Below, piece by piece: positions 36,774-46,488 of a stretch of 64,000 bases of DNA. The number at the start of each line of letters is the position of its first letter. Within the stretch, counting starts at the first letter, position 1. Under the pieces are notes generated by a model. It ran no database searches. It saw nothing but the letters and a program-made list of their open reading frames with translations, and had not been told where the DNA came from. The DNA is from Lysinibacillus sp. JNUCC-52 (GTDB lineage Bacteria; Bacillota; Bacilli; Bacillales_A; Planococcaceae), in the NCBI RefSeq assembly GCF_015999545.1, contig NZ_CP065546.1, positions 1,488,001 to 1,552,000 on the forward strand. Direction: 5' to 3'. The position numbers were made by a program, and so were the translations under genes.

Positions 36774-39341
36774 TTATTTTTTAGCGTTAACTAATTGCTG
36801 TTGTAATTCATATAAAATATTAATAGCCTGCATTGGTGAAGTGCCTAAAATATTCACCTTCTCCAAGCTTTTTAACACATCTGTCTCAGCTGAAGGCAAC
36901 GCCGCTTCTTCTGTAAAGAGCGACATTTGTACTGGTTGCTCCACGACATGTTGAGAAACAGGCACTTCATTACCCGCCTCAAAGTTTTCGAGCAATATAC
37001 GAGCTCTCTCTAAAATTTCCTCAGGTAATTGGGCTAGCTGCGCAACATGAATACCATACGATTTATCTGCCGCTCCCTTTTTCACCTTGTGTAAAAAGAC
37101 GACTGTGCCATTTTTTTCAGTGGCAGATACATGCACATTTTGTAAGCGTGGCAGCTCTTTTTCCAATGCTGTCAATTCATGATAATGAGTTGAGAAAAGT
37201 GTATTTGCGCCTATTTTGTCATGAATATATTCCATCATAGATTGTGCAAGACTCATCCCATCATAGGTAGATGTTCCACGACCAATTTCATCAAACAGCA
37301 TTAAGCTATTTTTAGTAGCATGCATAATCGCATGCTGTGATTCTAGCATTTCCACCATAAACGTGGATTGACCTGCCGCTAAATCATCTGCTGCACCAAT
37401 TCGTGTAAAAATTTGATCCGTAATTGGTAATCTTGCCTTTTCCGCAGGCACATAGCATCCCATTTGTGCCATTACTACTATTAAGGCAACTTGGCGCATA
37501 TACGTACTTTTACCGGACATATTGGGCCCTGTAATAAGCATCATATTGTGTTTTTCCTCAAGCACACAATCATTTGGTACATACATTTGCTTATTGAGCA
37601 TTTTCTCCACAACTGGGTGACGTCCTTCAATAATTTCAAGCGCACGTCCCTCATGAAACTCTGGCTTCGTAAAACGATATTTTTCAGAAACGCTTGCAAA
37701 GCTAAGCAATACATCTAACTCACTAATACTTGCTGCTAATGCTTGTACACGTGGAATAAATGATTTTAATTGTTCACGTATTTCAACGAATAACTTGTAC
37801 TCCAATGCCAAGCTTTCTTCTTCAGCATTCAAAATAAGCGACTCTTTCTCTTTCAGTTCTTGCGTTATATATCGTTCTGCATTTGCGAGCGTTTGCTTCC
37901 GTTCATAGCGTGTTAAATCTGCTAAATGAATATTAGATTTTGTAATTTCTATATAATAGCCAAAAATACGGTTATAACCTATTTTTAAGTTTTTAATACC
38001 CGTTTTCGTACGTTCTGCTTGTTCTAATTGGGCAATCCAGTCCTTGCCATTGCGTGACGCATAGCGTAGTTCATCTAATCGTTCATGATAGCCATCTCGG
38101 ATAACATCACCTTCTTTAATCGTGATTGGTGGGTTATCTGTAATAGCACTTGCCAATAATGTCTCAACGTCAGCACATGTATCGAGTGCTGCACCTAACT
38201 TGTACAATGTTTCTTTATTTGCTCCAAGTAACTGCTGTTGGATAACGGGAACTTGTCGCAATGAATCACGAAGCTGCGCTAAATCACGCCCGCCTACATT
38301 ACCAAATGCCACACGGCCAGCTAAACGTTCTAAATCATATACTTGTTTTAGCGAATTTTGTAATTCTGATCTTACAAAATATTCTTCTAACAAATCACTA
38401 ACCATTGCAAGTCTATCTTCAATAGCTGCGCGTGATGCTAACGGTTGATGGAGCCACTGCTTCAGCTTACGTCCACCCATCGCTGTAACGGTGTCATCTA
38501 ATAGCCATAACAATGTACCTTTTTGGTCGCCGCCACGAATTGATTGGATAAGTTCTAAATTACGCTTGGAGCTCGAATCGATACGTAAATAGTTTTTCAT
38601 TTCATTGAAGGTAAACGCTTGGATATGAGAAAGTGAACGCATTTGTGTCTTATCAATATAATGAAGTAAACGAAGGCAAGCTACCTGTATAGTCACTGGC
38701 ACCGCTTCTAAATAATTCTCCGCTTTGTCCATTGCCATTTCATCTTCTTCAACAGATAGAACAATACCAACATTCATTGCATGTTCTGCTAATAAAAGCT
38801 GTAAACTTTCTGTCACGATTAATTCACGAATACCATAAGCTTGCATCTGCATCAGTAGTGCCTTGCCGTCCCCTTCAATTGTTGACGCAATAGCCTCACC
38901 TGTAGATAAATCCAAGTAGGCATAGCCAAATGTCATGGCATCCAACTGTTCTGCTGCCCCTATAAAATGATTGGTTTTACCATCTAGCGCCTTACCTTCC
39001 ATAATAGTACCTGGCGTAATAAGTTGGACTACTTCACGTTTGACTACACCTTTTGCTTGCTTTGGATCCTCCGTTTGCTCACAAATTGCAACCTTATAGC
39101 CTTTTTGCACAAGTGTTTCAATATAATTTTTTGCTGAGTGATGCGGTACGCCGCACATCGGAATACGCTCCTTAGCACCTGCATCTCGGCTTGTTAATGT
39201 AATTTCTAAAATTTGTGATGCATTAACCGCATCTTCAAAAAACATTTCGTAAAAATCACCTAATCTAAAAAATAAAAAGGCATCCTTATAATCTTCTTTT
39301 ACTTGCAAATATTGTTGCATCATTGGTGTATAAGTTGTCAT
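36774..39341 (-). CDS. mutS: DNA mismatch repair protein MutS
   Basis: The 855-residue protein recognises mispairs. The mismatch wedge is in FFRLGDFYEMFFEDA (Phe about 37), and GVPHHSAKNYIETLVQKGYKVAICEQ follows. The ATPase has TGPNMSGKSTYMRQ (about 605-618), MLFDEIGRGTSTYDG and FSTHYHELT. The C-terminal tail is kept, with a short beta-clamp-like QMSLF at QPVQMSLFTEE. It leads the mutS-mutL unit. Confidence 0.98.
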   Translation of the reverse strand: MTTYTPMMQQYLQVKEDYKDAFLFFRLGDFYEMFFEDAVNASQILEITLTSRDAGAKERIPMCGVPHHSAKNYIETLVQKGYKVAICEQTEDPKQAKGVVKREVVQLITPGTIMEGKALDGKTNHFIGAAEQLDAMTFGYAYLDLSTGEAIASTIEGDGKALLMQMQAYGIRELIVTESLQLLLAEHAMNVGIVLSVEEDEMAMDKAENYLEAVPVTIQVACLRLLHYIDKTQMRSLSHIQAFTFNEMKNYLRIDSSSKRNLELIQSIRGGDQKGTLLWLLDDTVTAMGGRKLKQWLHQPLASRAAIEDRLAMVSDLLEEYFVRSELQNSLKQVYDLERLAGRVAFGNVGGRDLAQLRDSLRQVPVIQQQLLGANKETLYKLGAALDTCADVETLLASAITDNPPITIKEGDVIRDGYHERLDELRYASRNGKDWIAQLEQAERTKTGIKNLKIGYNRIFGYYIEITKSNIHLADLTRYERKQTLANAERYITQELKEKESLILNAEEESLALEYKLFVEIREQLKSFIPRVQALAASISELDVLLSFASVSEKYRFTKPEFHEGRALEIIEGRHPVVEKMLNKQMYVPNDCVLEEKHNMMLITGPNMSGKSTYMRQVALIVVMAQMGCYVPAEKARLPITDQIFTRIGAADDLAAGQSTFMVEMLESQHAIMHATKNSLMLFDEIGRGTSTYDGMSLAQSMMEYIHDKIGANTLFSTHYHELTALEKELPRLQNVHVSATEKNGTVVFLHKVKKGAADKSYGIHVAQLAQLPEEILERARILLENFEAGNEVPVSQHVVEQPVQMSLFTEEAALPSAETDVLKSLEKVNILGTSPMQAINILYELQQQLVNAKK

Positions 39342-39592
39342 TTAAAAATTCCCTCGCTCTTGCCATTTAAATCAAATACGCATAGTATATTTGCGTTTAG
39401 ATATTTTATATTTTGTGCTTAAATATGCAATTTGTAGTTACACGTTAACAATTGCACTAGATACATACAGCTTGTAAAGGCTGCAATATCCATTATGTGT
39501 GCTTTGTTTTCATTCAACCAAAATGCTAACCTACTATTATTTTTTGCTACATAAGTCTTCATCCATTGATCGTTATATTTATTATAACAAAA
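39342..39592. other. A/T-rich gap between mutS and cotE
   Basis: It should hold the mutS promoter. No gene or strong repeat is seen; frames on the plus strand lack ribosome sites. Confidence 0.4.
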
Positions 39593-39649
39593 GATACATG
39601 CGAAACGCTTATTTCACCTTTGTAAAGATGCTAGCATTTCGCATGTATC
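39593..39649 (-). terminator. Terminator after cotE
   Basis: GATACATGCGAAA pairs with TTTCGCATGTATC over a long loop, with TTTTG after it on the minus strand; the stop codon of cotE is 20 bp away. Confidence 0.7.
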
Positions 39650-39669
39650 AAAAAATATTATCTTGGTTT

Positions 39670-40269
39670 TTATCTAGGACGTTCATCAGGAAACGACGAG
39701 GACTCTAAAACAAATCTTCCTTCACTGCTTGAGCTGCTAGAAGAACTGGAGCTTGAACTAGAACTTGATGAGGAAGATGAAGATGAGCTTTCATCATTAA
39801 AATTCCATTCCTCTTCGAAATCTAGCGGATGTACACTAATACAAATTGTCATTTCACCCATTACTTCAACAACAGTCTCGCGTTCTACTACAATTTCAAA
39901 TTTTGTTCCACATGGAGAAATTACCGCTTCCATGCAATTTGGTTCTTGTATTACACGCACACGCACATCATCGCCAACTGTAACTTCGCCATCTCTAAAA
40001 TTAAGTTTTACCTTGTCTTTATAGTGAACCGTTTCTGAAAACACTGCTGTTTTCGAATGATTACTATAAGCATACCATACATTCACATCAAACTTTCCTG
40101 ACACTTCTACAAATTTACCGACTTTTTTTGCTGAACAAGTATGGTTGATTACCCAGCAACCGAGAATACTCGTCGGTTTATTTGTTGGACATAACGTTAC
40201 ACGTTCTTCCGTTCTCTTCTTCCCTTTGGCAACTACTGCTTTCGTCACGATTTGTCGTAAACGTTTCAG
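39670..40269 (-). CDS. cotE: Outer spore coat morphogenetic protein CotE, with poly-Ser tail
   Basis: The 199-residue protein aligns with CotE: QIVTKAVVAKGKK, NKPTSILGCWVINH, VGKFVEVSGKFDVNVWYAYSNHSKTAVFSETVHY, EPNCMEAVISPCG and VERETVVEVMGEM. It organises the outer coat around the forespore. The usual very acidic end is replaced by WNFNDE, then 22 Ser in a row (mixed TCN/AGY codons), then a short tail. The start looks like CTG 40269: AAGGAGG lies 7 bases upstream and the protein length then matches B. subtilis CotE from its Met. The only in-frame alternative is GTG 40296, which has a poor site. miaB-ricA-cotE-mutS order is conserved. Confidence 0.92.
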   Translation of the reverse strand: MKRLRQIVTKAVVAKGKKRTEERVTLCPTNKPTSILGCWVINHTCSAKKVGKFVEVSGKFDVNVWYAYSNHSKTAVFSETVHYKDKVKLNFRDGEVTVGDDVRVRVIQEPNCMEAVISPCGTKFEIVVERETVVEVMGEMTICISVHPLDFEEEWNFNDESSSSSSSSSSSSSSSSSSSSSSEGRFVLESSSFPDERPR

Positions 40270-40434
40270 CGCAATTCCTCCTTCGACTCTTTTCACTCCA
40301 TCATATGCAGGGGGCGCCCATTGGGTGAACGTATTTCATAGAATCGAATCGACTTCCTTTCTACATCTTTTCATTCAACAGCTTTCATATAGGCTTTTTT
40401 TATGTATAAATCCTTACCTAAAGTTCGGCATAAA

Positions 40435-40465
40435 AATAGCCCGAATGCAGTTATTCGGGCTATTT
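40435..40465 (-). terminator. Terminator after ricA
   Basis: AAATAGCCCGAAT pairs with ATTCGGGCTATTT around 6 bases, then a T-rich tract. Confidence 0.88.
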
Positions 40466-40479
40466 CTTCTATTATTTAA

Positions 40480-40917
40480 TTATGAACAGCTACCTGGTTG
40501 AGAATTTTGTACAGAAGATCCAGTTTCACCGCGCAATACATCGCCACCTGTTGAACGCACAATTTCATTTGTAACGTTATTGGCAATTGTATTCGACACT
40601 AATTGTAATAAGTCATTTACATCACCTTGTGATTCTTTAAATTGCTGCACAACAGGAATAGCATTAATTTCTTCTTCAATTTTTTCAATTTTGTCTTCGA
40701 TCATTTTTAATGCTTTTTCTTTACCTAAGTGTTGAAAGTTAACTGCTTGTTTTTGTAAGCTTTTTAAGCTAGCAATACGTTCACGAACAAGTTGGTTTTC
40801 ATTAATTTGTGCTTCAGCTTTTTTAAAAAAATCGACTTCTGGTGTATTCGCAATCATATGCGCAATTTCATGGGATTTTTTAATTAAATCTTCTTTTGTA
40901 TACAATACTTGTGTCAT
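40480..40917 (-). CDS. ricA: RicA (YmcA), RNA-processing and biofilm regulator
   Basis: The 145-residue helical protein matches YmcA/RicA (MTQVLYTKEDLIKKSHEIAHMIANTPEVDFFKKAEAQINEN, then LQKQAVNFQHLGK). With RicF and RicT it forms the Fe-S Y-complex that helps RNase Y cut mRNAs and is needed for biofilm, competence and sporulation in B. subtilis. The C-terminus carries one late Cys (PGSCS), in place for Fe-S binding. The ATG follows the miaB stop directly (TAA-ATG). Confidence 0.95.
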   Translation of the reverse strand: MTQVLYTKEDLIKKSHEIAHMIANTPEVDFFKKAEAQINENQLVRERIASLKSLQKQAVNFQHLGKEKALKMIEDKIEKIEEEINAIPVVQQFKESQGDVNDLLQLVSNTIANNVTNEIVRSTGGDVLRGETGSSVQNSQPGSCS

Positions 40918-42462
40918 TTACGCTTCCACCTTTTCATTTTTTACTACTTCCACAAATTCTCCAGTTAATGAATAAGAAGTAGCTTCCGTTATTTTCACTT
41001 TCACTAACTGTCCAATCAACTCTGTTGGCGCTTTGAAATTCACTAGGCGATTTTTACGTGTATAGCCCGCAAGCACATCATCACGACGTTTACTTGTGCC
41101 CTCCACTAATACTTCCACAATTTCGCCTTTCAAGCCTTCTAACGCTTTTCTAGAATACTCTTGTACGACCGCATTTAAACGATGTAAACGCTCTTTTTTA
41201 ACCTCTTCTGGTACATTATCGACCATCTTCGCAGCTGGCGTACCTTCTCGAGGAGAGTAAATATACGTAAAGGCCATTTCAAAGCCTACTTCACGGTATA
41301 ACGAAATAGTCTCTTCGAATTGCTCCTCTGTTTCGTTTGGATAACCAACAATAATATCAGTTGTTAACGTTACACCTGGGATTGCTGCTTTAATCTTATC
41401 TACTAAGCTTAGGAAATGCTCACGACTATATTTGCGTGCCATAATTTTCAACACTTCATTTGAGCCTGATTGTACTGGTAAATGAATGTGTTCAACCAAG
41501 TTGCCACCTTTTGCTAGTACTTCAATTAAATAATCATCAAAATCACGTGGGTGACTCGTTGTAAAGCGAATACGCGGAATATCGATTTTTCGCAATTCAT
41601 CCATTAAATCACCTAAACGGTAATCAAGGTCCTCAAAGTCTTTGCCGTAAGCGTTGACATTTTGACCGAGGAGCATTATCTCTTTATAGCCCGCCGCAGC
41701 TAGCTCACGAACTTCAGCAATAATTTCCTCTGGACGTCGACTGCGTTCTTTTCCTCGCGTATATGGCACGATACAATACGTACAAAACTTGTCACAGCCG
41801 TACATAATATTGACCCAGGCTTTAATGGAACCTAAACGTTTCTTCGGCAAGTTTTCAATAACGTCGCCCTCTTTAGACCAAACTTCTACAACCATTTCCT
41901 TCGACATGTAAGCTTCTTTTAAAATATTTGGCAATCGATGAATATTGTGCGTTCCAAATACCATATCGACATGTGGGTATGTTTTTAATATTTTATTTAC
42001 TACAGATTCTTCTTGTGACATACAGCCACATACACCAATTAACATTTCTGGATTTTTACGTTTATATTTTAGCAGGAAACCAAGCTCTCCAAATACTTTG
42101 TTTTCTGCATTTTCACGGATTGCACATGTATTCAGTAACACCACATCTGCTTCCTCGATAATCTCTGTTGAAGTATAGCCAAGCTGCATAAAGATCCCAG
42201 CCATCACTTCCGTATCATGCTCATTCATTTGGCAACCATATGTACGGATATAGAATGTCCGTCCCTCACCCATGCCAGCAAATTGTTCTGCAATTTGGAA
42301 GTCTTTATGGTATTTCACTTCTTCTTTGCCACGTTTTTTTGCATCTTTTAATGAAGGTGCTGTAAAGACCTTCTCAAAATATTTACTATAATCCTTTTCA
42401 GGCTTGTCTTCTTTTTTTGGTTGATTGACTTGTTGACTAGTTAATCGTTGTTCCTCATTCAT
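40918..42462 (-). CDS. miaB: tRNA-2-methylthio-N6-dimethylallyladenosine synthase
   Basis: The 514-residue radical-SAM enzyme adds sulfur and methyl to i6A37 of tRNA. It has the N-terminal methylthiotransferase domain with Cys ligands ([30 protein letters not shown]), the radical-SAM CDKFCTYC motif (about 224-231) and the C-terminal TRAM domain. The first 65 residues form a Lys-rich extension usual in Bacillus. It leads miaB-ricA. Confidence 0.97.
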   Translation of the reverse strand: MNEEQRLTSQQVNQPKKEDKPEKDYSKYFEKVFTAPSLKDAKKRGKEEVKYHKDFQIAEQFAGMGEGRTFYIRTYGCQMNEHDTEVMAGIFMQLGYTSTEIIEEADVVLLNTCAIRENAENKVFGELGFLLKYKRKNPEMLIGVCGCMSQEESVVNKILKTYPHVDMVFGTHNIHRLPNILKEAYMSKEMVVEVWSKEGDVIENLPKKRLGSIKAWVNIMYGCDKFCTYCIVPYTRGKERSRRPEEIIAEVRELAAAGYKEIMLLGQNVNAYGKDFEDLDYRLGDLMDELRKIDIPRIRFTTSHPRDFDDYLIEVLAKGGNLVEHIHLPVQSGSNEVLKIMARKYSREHFLSLVDKIKAAIPGVTLTTDIIVGYPNETEEQFEETISLYREVGFEMAFTYIYSPREGTPAAKMVDNVPEEVKKERLHRLNAVVQEYSRKALEGLKGEIVEVLVEGTSKRRDDVLAGYTRKNRLVNFKAPTELIGQLVKVKITEATSYSLTGEFVEVVKNEKVEA

Positions 42463-42656
42463 TGCAGGTCAGGTAACTCCTTTCAAACGAAATCCGTGCA
42501 TTCGAATTCCCATTTTACTATTATACTGAATGATTACTACTTCCTACAAGGTTTGTGTACTAAATGTCGTGGTTTCGACTTAAATACACTTCTTATTAAA
42601 AATATTCCGTCGTTCTTGTCTATTGCTTCATAATAAACAAGGAGTCTGGGACAAAA

Positions 42657-42702
42657 GAGAAAAAGTGTTAGATTGACAGTAATCAAACTAACACTTTTTG
42701 GC
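42657..42702. repeat. Long hairpin AGTGTTAG.../CTAACACT next to repeat copy D
   Basis: AAAAAGTGTTAG pairs with CTAACACTTTTT. The same unit (TCAATCTAACACTTTTTCTC) ends the tandem repeat block at about 27545-27575, so it is part of a composite repeat rather than only a terminator. Confidence 0.6.
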
Positions 42703-42720
42703 AATGTCGTTTGTCCACTA

Positions 42721-42823
42721 CGGCGGTGCTTTCCGCGGGCACACACGTAAGCCGCAACCCCCGCTATCGCGTGGTCTGTTGCGTCTTACGCTGGGTGCAT
42801 TAAAGGAGTCACCGCCTTCGCTA
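42721..42823 (+). repeat. GC-rich intergenic repeat, copy D
   Basis: CGGCGGTGCTTTCCGCGGGC, ACGTAAGCCGCAACC, GTTGCGTCTTACG and AGGAGTCACCGCCTTCG are the family signatures; GGCGGTG and CACCGCC at the ends pair. Confidence 0.88.
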
Positions 42824-42878
42824 CCAACAACAAGTATAACTGTTTAAATGCATGACACTTAGCATTGATACCTAGAAA

Positions 42879-42911
42879 AAATCACCGATGACATTATCAA
42901 CGGTGATTTTT
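42879..42911 (-). terminator. Terminator of the phosphate-ester operon
   Basis: AAAATCACCG pairs with CGGTGATTTT, ending in TTTTT on the minus strand, directly after the PHP gene stop. Confidence 0.85.
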
Positions 42912-42912
42912 G

Positions 42913-43926
42913 TTATAACGCTATATATTTTTTTGTACGTTGATTGAATCCTACAAGATGTTGAACACCTAAGCTTTTTAGTAAATCGGCATTATCAAAT
43001 GTATATTTCCCTAAATCATCAGGGAAGTGGGCGTCCGAAGAAACGGTAAACTCTACACCATGTTGCACTAAAACTTGCAAAAACAATGGCCCAGGGCACA
43101 TTTCTTGGACGGGATAGCGATAATATAATCCTGCATTAATTTCTGTAGCTGTTTGTGTATGGACGAGCGCTTGTGCAATTTGTTCATACCATTGTAGATT
43201 AAATGCCTCATCCTCAACATAATAATTAAAGACTTTAAAGTTATCCAGGTGAGCTACGAAATCAAACATATTAGACTGTATCATTTGCAAGACCGTTGTA
43301 AAAAACTGCGCATAGTTCATCTGCAGTGTTGTGGGCGCCATATTAGCAAACAGATGCTCCGTTTGTGGATTATCAAAGCCCCAGCCATCTACAAAATGAA
43401 CAGAACCAATTACATAATCCCAATGTTGTCCTTGTAGTAGTGACGTCAATTCTTTCTCGCCACCTACAAAGTAATCCGCTTCAATACCTAGCTTTAACTC
43501 GACACCATGCTGACGCCATCTTTTTTTTGCTTTTGCTATCGCTAATACGAAATCGTCCATATTTTCAGTCATCACACTATCTAGCCAGTATCGTTGCAGT
43601 TGACCGATTTCTTGTGAATCATCTAATTGCATATATCGTTCAAAATAGGCACGTGCTTCCTGAAAACGATACAAATGATCGACAATCCCAACCTCTTGTA
43701 AACCAAGTTGTTTTGCCTTTTGTAAATACAGATCGAGCCAGTCTTCACTATAACAGCCATTGTGTAATCGACTAGCCAACGCTGACACTTGCCATTCGAC
43801 CAGCGCTTTTGAACCTTTAGCAGCACTGTTAGCCTCATGAAAGTGCGATATCGCACGTGTAGTTCGCTCCAGCCAACGGAAAGAATATGGCCCCTCCTCT
43901 AAATGTACATGGTAATCAATTGTCAT
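42913..43926 (-). CDS. PHP-domain phosphoesterase (histidinol-phosphatase-like)
   Basis: The 337-residue PHP protein has the metal motifs DYHVHLEEGPYS (4-15), EVGIVDHLYRF (about 96-106), EADYFVG, GSVHFVDGWGFD and SDAHFPDDLG. This is the HisJ-like layout for cleaving phosphate monoesters with two or three metals. It is the last gene of the seven-gene operon and overlaps the DeoR gene by ATGA, so its substrate is more likely the imported compound than histidinol phosphate (inference). Confidence 0.85.
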   Translation of the reverse strand: MTIDYHVHLEEGPYSFRWLERTTRAISHFHEANSAAKGSKALVEWQVSALASRLHNGCYSEDWLDLYLQKAKQLGLQEVGIVDHLYRFQEARAYFERYMQLDDSQEIGQLQRYWLDSVMTENMDDFVLAIAKAKKRWRQHGVELKLGIEADYFVGGEKELTSLLQGQHWDYVIGSVHFVDGWGFDNPQTEHLFANMAPTTLQMNYAQFFTTVLQMIQSNMFDFVAHLDNFKVFNYYVEDEAFNLQWYEQIAQALVHTQTATEINAGLYYRYPVQEMCPGPLFLQVLVQHGVEFTVSSDAHFPDDLGKYTFDNADLLKSLGVQHLVGFNQRTKKYIAL

Positions 43927-44708
43927 CCACTTTTCCCTCCACTACATACAGTCCATTGTTCTTCATATTCGTGCCAGTCTTCTGGGCAAGCAATATCACA
44001 CATGATTTCCGTACATTGAGCTAAATGACAGATTTGATAAAATGATTGACCATTAATTTTTGATGCATCAGCTAAAAGTATTGATTTCTTACTTTGCTGT
44101 AGCATCTTTTTGGAAATCAGTGATTCATCTAAATCATAATCATATACAATGCCATTCTTCATGCCGCCGCAAGATAAAAATGCTTTGTCAAAATTCATAT
44201 TGCCTAACCATTCTAATGTCATTGCACCAGCAACCGAAGCTTGTCTAGGGTTTGTTGTTCCACCCAGTAATATAACTTTCCCTGTCATCCGTCTTTCTTC
44301 AATGGCAAGATTAAATTGTGCAGCAGCTGCTATTGAATGCGTAACAACAGTAATATCATCAATTGCCATTAAGTAATCTGCTATGTGAACTGTTGTTGTT
44401 CCTGTATCAACTGCTATCGTATCGCCATCACATATTCGCATCGCTGCCTGCCGAGCAATTGTACACTTTGCCTCTTTTTGCATTTGCAATTTCCGAAAAA
44501 ATGCAGGTTCTGTTCGCACATTTGTATACTTAATTGCTCCTCCATGCACTCTCGTCAATAGATGCTGCTGCTCCAGCTCATCCAAATCCCGCCGAACCGT
44601 TTCAGGTGCGACGAACAGTGCTTCTGCGATATTTGTGACAATAATTTTTCCATCAAGCTCTAATTGTTTTAAAATAAATTCGAAGCGTTCAATTTTTGCA
44701 TACGTCAT
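43923..44708 (-). CDS. DeoR-family transcriptional regulator
   Basis: The 261-residue protein has a DeoR HTH (ERFEFILKQLELDGKIIVTNIAEALFVAPETVRRDLDELEQQHLLTRVHGGA, about 5-58) and a sugar-isomerase-like effector domain (DGDTIAVDTGTTTVHIADYL, about 95-115, then LLADASKINGQSF). These regulators usually bind phosphorylated sugars or polyols, which fits an organophosphate operon. ATG 44708 is chosen because it overlaps the ATPase stop as ATGA; the longer frame lies inside the ATPase gene. A place inside the operon suggests self-control. Confidence 0.9.
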   Translation of the reverse strand: MTYAKIERFEFILKQLELDGKIIVTNIAEALFVAPETVRRDLDELEQQHLLTRVHGGAIKYTNVRTEPAFFRKLQMQKEAKCTIARQAAMRICDGDTIAVDTGTTTVHIADYLMAIDDITVVTHSIAAAAQFNLAIEERRMTGKVILLGGTTNPRQASVAGAMTLEWLGNMNFDKAFLSCGGMKNGIVYDYDLDESLISKKMLQQSKKSILLADASKINGQSFYQICHLAQCTEIMCDIACPEDWHEYEEQWTVCSGGKSG

Positions 44709-45706
44709 GATAGTGCAATCACATCTTCCTTCGCCACGTAACACGCATAGTTTCTACCGAGTTCAAGCATTTGTCCTCGTTGATGTAATTGCTCCATTGT
44801 AAATACACAGTTACCTTCCAAAGTTGTACGAACGATATTGCCACTCATTAACGACTGTGTCGCAACACCTAAAAGACAAAGGTCTCCATCTTTCTTCTCG
44901 ACATGAATAGCTTCAGGTCGAATGGCAAACTTCCCACTATCTCCAGGCAATTTTAATCCAACCATCGTCTCTAACACTTGGCGTGGAAAGACATTATAAT
45001 GACCAATAAAATTCGCGATAAACTCACTTTTGGGATTCATATAAATTTCTGTCGGTGTGCCACTTTGTGCAATTTCGCCATTACTCATAACAAATATTTT
45101 GTCTGATACTGCCATCGCCTCATCCTGATCATGAGTTACTAAAATCATTGTCATCCCAAGCTGTCGTTGGATTGCTCGTAAATCACTCTGTAATTTTTTC
45201 CGTATTTGCGCATCAAGCGCACTTAGTGGTTCATCTAAAAGTAACACTTTAGGTCGTACAACGAGCGCACGTGCAAGCGCTACACGTTGCTGTTGACCCC
45301 CAGACAATTCCTTTGGAAATGCATTCGCCTTTTCTGTCAAATGTACGATCGCTAGAATTTCCTGCACACGGTGCTCCACTTCAGCATTATTTATTTTGTG
45401 CATTCGTAAGCCAAAGGCAATATTTTCTTTGACGGTCATGTTCGGAAATAATGCATAGGATTGAAATACCATTCCAACCTGGCGCTCTTTCGGTTGGATG
45501 CCGCCCATATTTTTTCCTTCAATTTGTATTTTTCCTGCTGTAGCATCCGTTAAGCCCGCAATAATTCGCAAAATAGTACTTTTCCCACAACCACTTGGCC
45601 CTAAAAGCGTAATAAATTGACCTTTTTCAATCGTCATATCGATATTTGATAAGACAGTTGTTTTTTCATATTTTTTATGAAGTCCTTCAATAACAATATA
45701 GCTCAT
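44705..45706 (-). CDS. ABC importer ATPase
   Basis: The 333-residue ATPase has Walker A GPSGCGKST (about 35-43), the Q-loop VFQSYALFPNM, signature LSGGQQQRVALARAL, Walker B VLLLDEPLSALD and the switch His in LVTHDQDEAM. A C-terminal TOBE-type domain (about 240-333) marks it as the PotA/FbpC/PhnT branch of importers. It energises the two permeases encoded just before it; the start overlaps the second permease stop (ATGA). Confidence 0.95.
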   Translation of the reverse strand: MSYIVIEGLHKKYEKTTVLSNIDMTIEKGQFITLLGPSGCGKSTILRIIAGLTDATAGKIQIEGKNMGGIQPKERQVGMVFQSYALFPNMTVKENIAFGLRMHKINNAEVEHRVQEILAIVHLTEKANAFPKELSGGQQQRVALARALVVRPKVLLLDEPLSALDAQIRKKLQSDLRAIQRQLGMTMILVTHDQDEAMAVSDKIFVMSNGEIAQSGTPTEIYMNPKSEFIANFIGHYNVFPRQVLETMVGLKLPGDSGKFAIRPEAIHVEKKDGDLCLLGVATQSLMSGNIVRTTLEGNCVFTMEQLHQRGQMLELGRNYACYVAKEDVIALS

Positions 45707-46488
45707 ACATTTGTCGCACCTTTCGAACGTTTCGTTAATATCGCAATCGCGAACGTTAATAAGCCCATAAGTACGATATAAATAAAGACGACCGCACTAG
45801 CAATATGACCACTCGTACTTAGCTTTTTCATTAAATAAATTTGTACAGTTTCAAAGCGCGAGCCTACTACTAAATTAATAAGTACAAATTCGCCAAATAG
45901 CACTGAAAATGATAATAGTGCGCCAACGAACAAGCCTGGATAAACGGTAGGTAACAGTATTTTCGTAAATGCCTGCATTTTCGTTGCACCTAATAATTGT
46001 GCGGCGTCCAACAGTTGCCTTGCATCTACATTACGCAAGCTATTGCGAGTCCCTTGATAAATATAAGGCAAAATACCAATTACGTAGGCACCCAATACGA
46101 CCACTATCATCGGTACGCCTACTGTTGAATACACGTGGATTAATCCAACGGCTAATATAATGCCTGGAAATGAATACACCATAACGACTGCCACTTGAAT
46201 CCATTTCTCATACTTTGGAAAATATAAAACTATGACAAATATCGCAGGGACAATAACGAATAATGCAATGGCGACCGCACTTCCTGCAAGGAAGACAGAA
46301 CGTCCAAATGCCTGCATAAATGCTGCATCCTGAAATAGTGTAGCAAGCCACTTGAATGTCAGTCCCTCTGGGAAAATCGTTTTATGCCATTTTGATGAAA
46401 AGGCATAAAGTATTGTCGCTACAATTGGTAATAGCAAATACAACATTAAAAGGAGGAAGACGATATTAGCAAAGCCTCTTTTTTTCAT
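45703..46488 (-). CDS. ABC importer permease, second subunit
   Basis: The 261-residue permease has about six membrane segments and the EAA-loop region AAQLLGATKMQAFTKILLPTVYPGLF (about 175-200) that docks on the ATPase. It resembles the second permease of iron/phosphonate/putrescine-type systems. ATG 46488 is chosen because GGGGGA lies 7 bases upstream; the longer frame runs into the first permease gene, whose TGA overlaps this ATG. Confidence 0.92.
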   Translation of the reverse strand: MKKRGFANIVFLLLMLYLLLPIVATILYAFSSKWHKTIFPEGLTFKWLATLFQDAAFMQAFGRSVFLAGSAVAIALFVIVPAIFVIVLYFPKYEKWIQVAVVMVYSFPGIILAVGLIHVYSTVGVPMIVVVLGAYVIGILPYIYQGTRNSLRNVDARQLLDAAQLLGATKMQAFTKILLPTVYPGLFVGALLSFSVLFGEFVLINLVVGSRFETVQIYLMKKLSTSGHIASAVVFIYIVLMGLLTFAIAILTKRSKGATNV

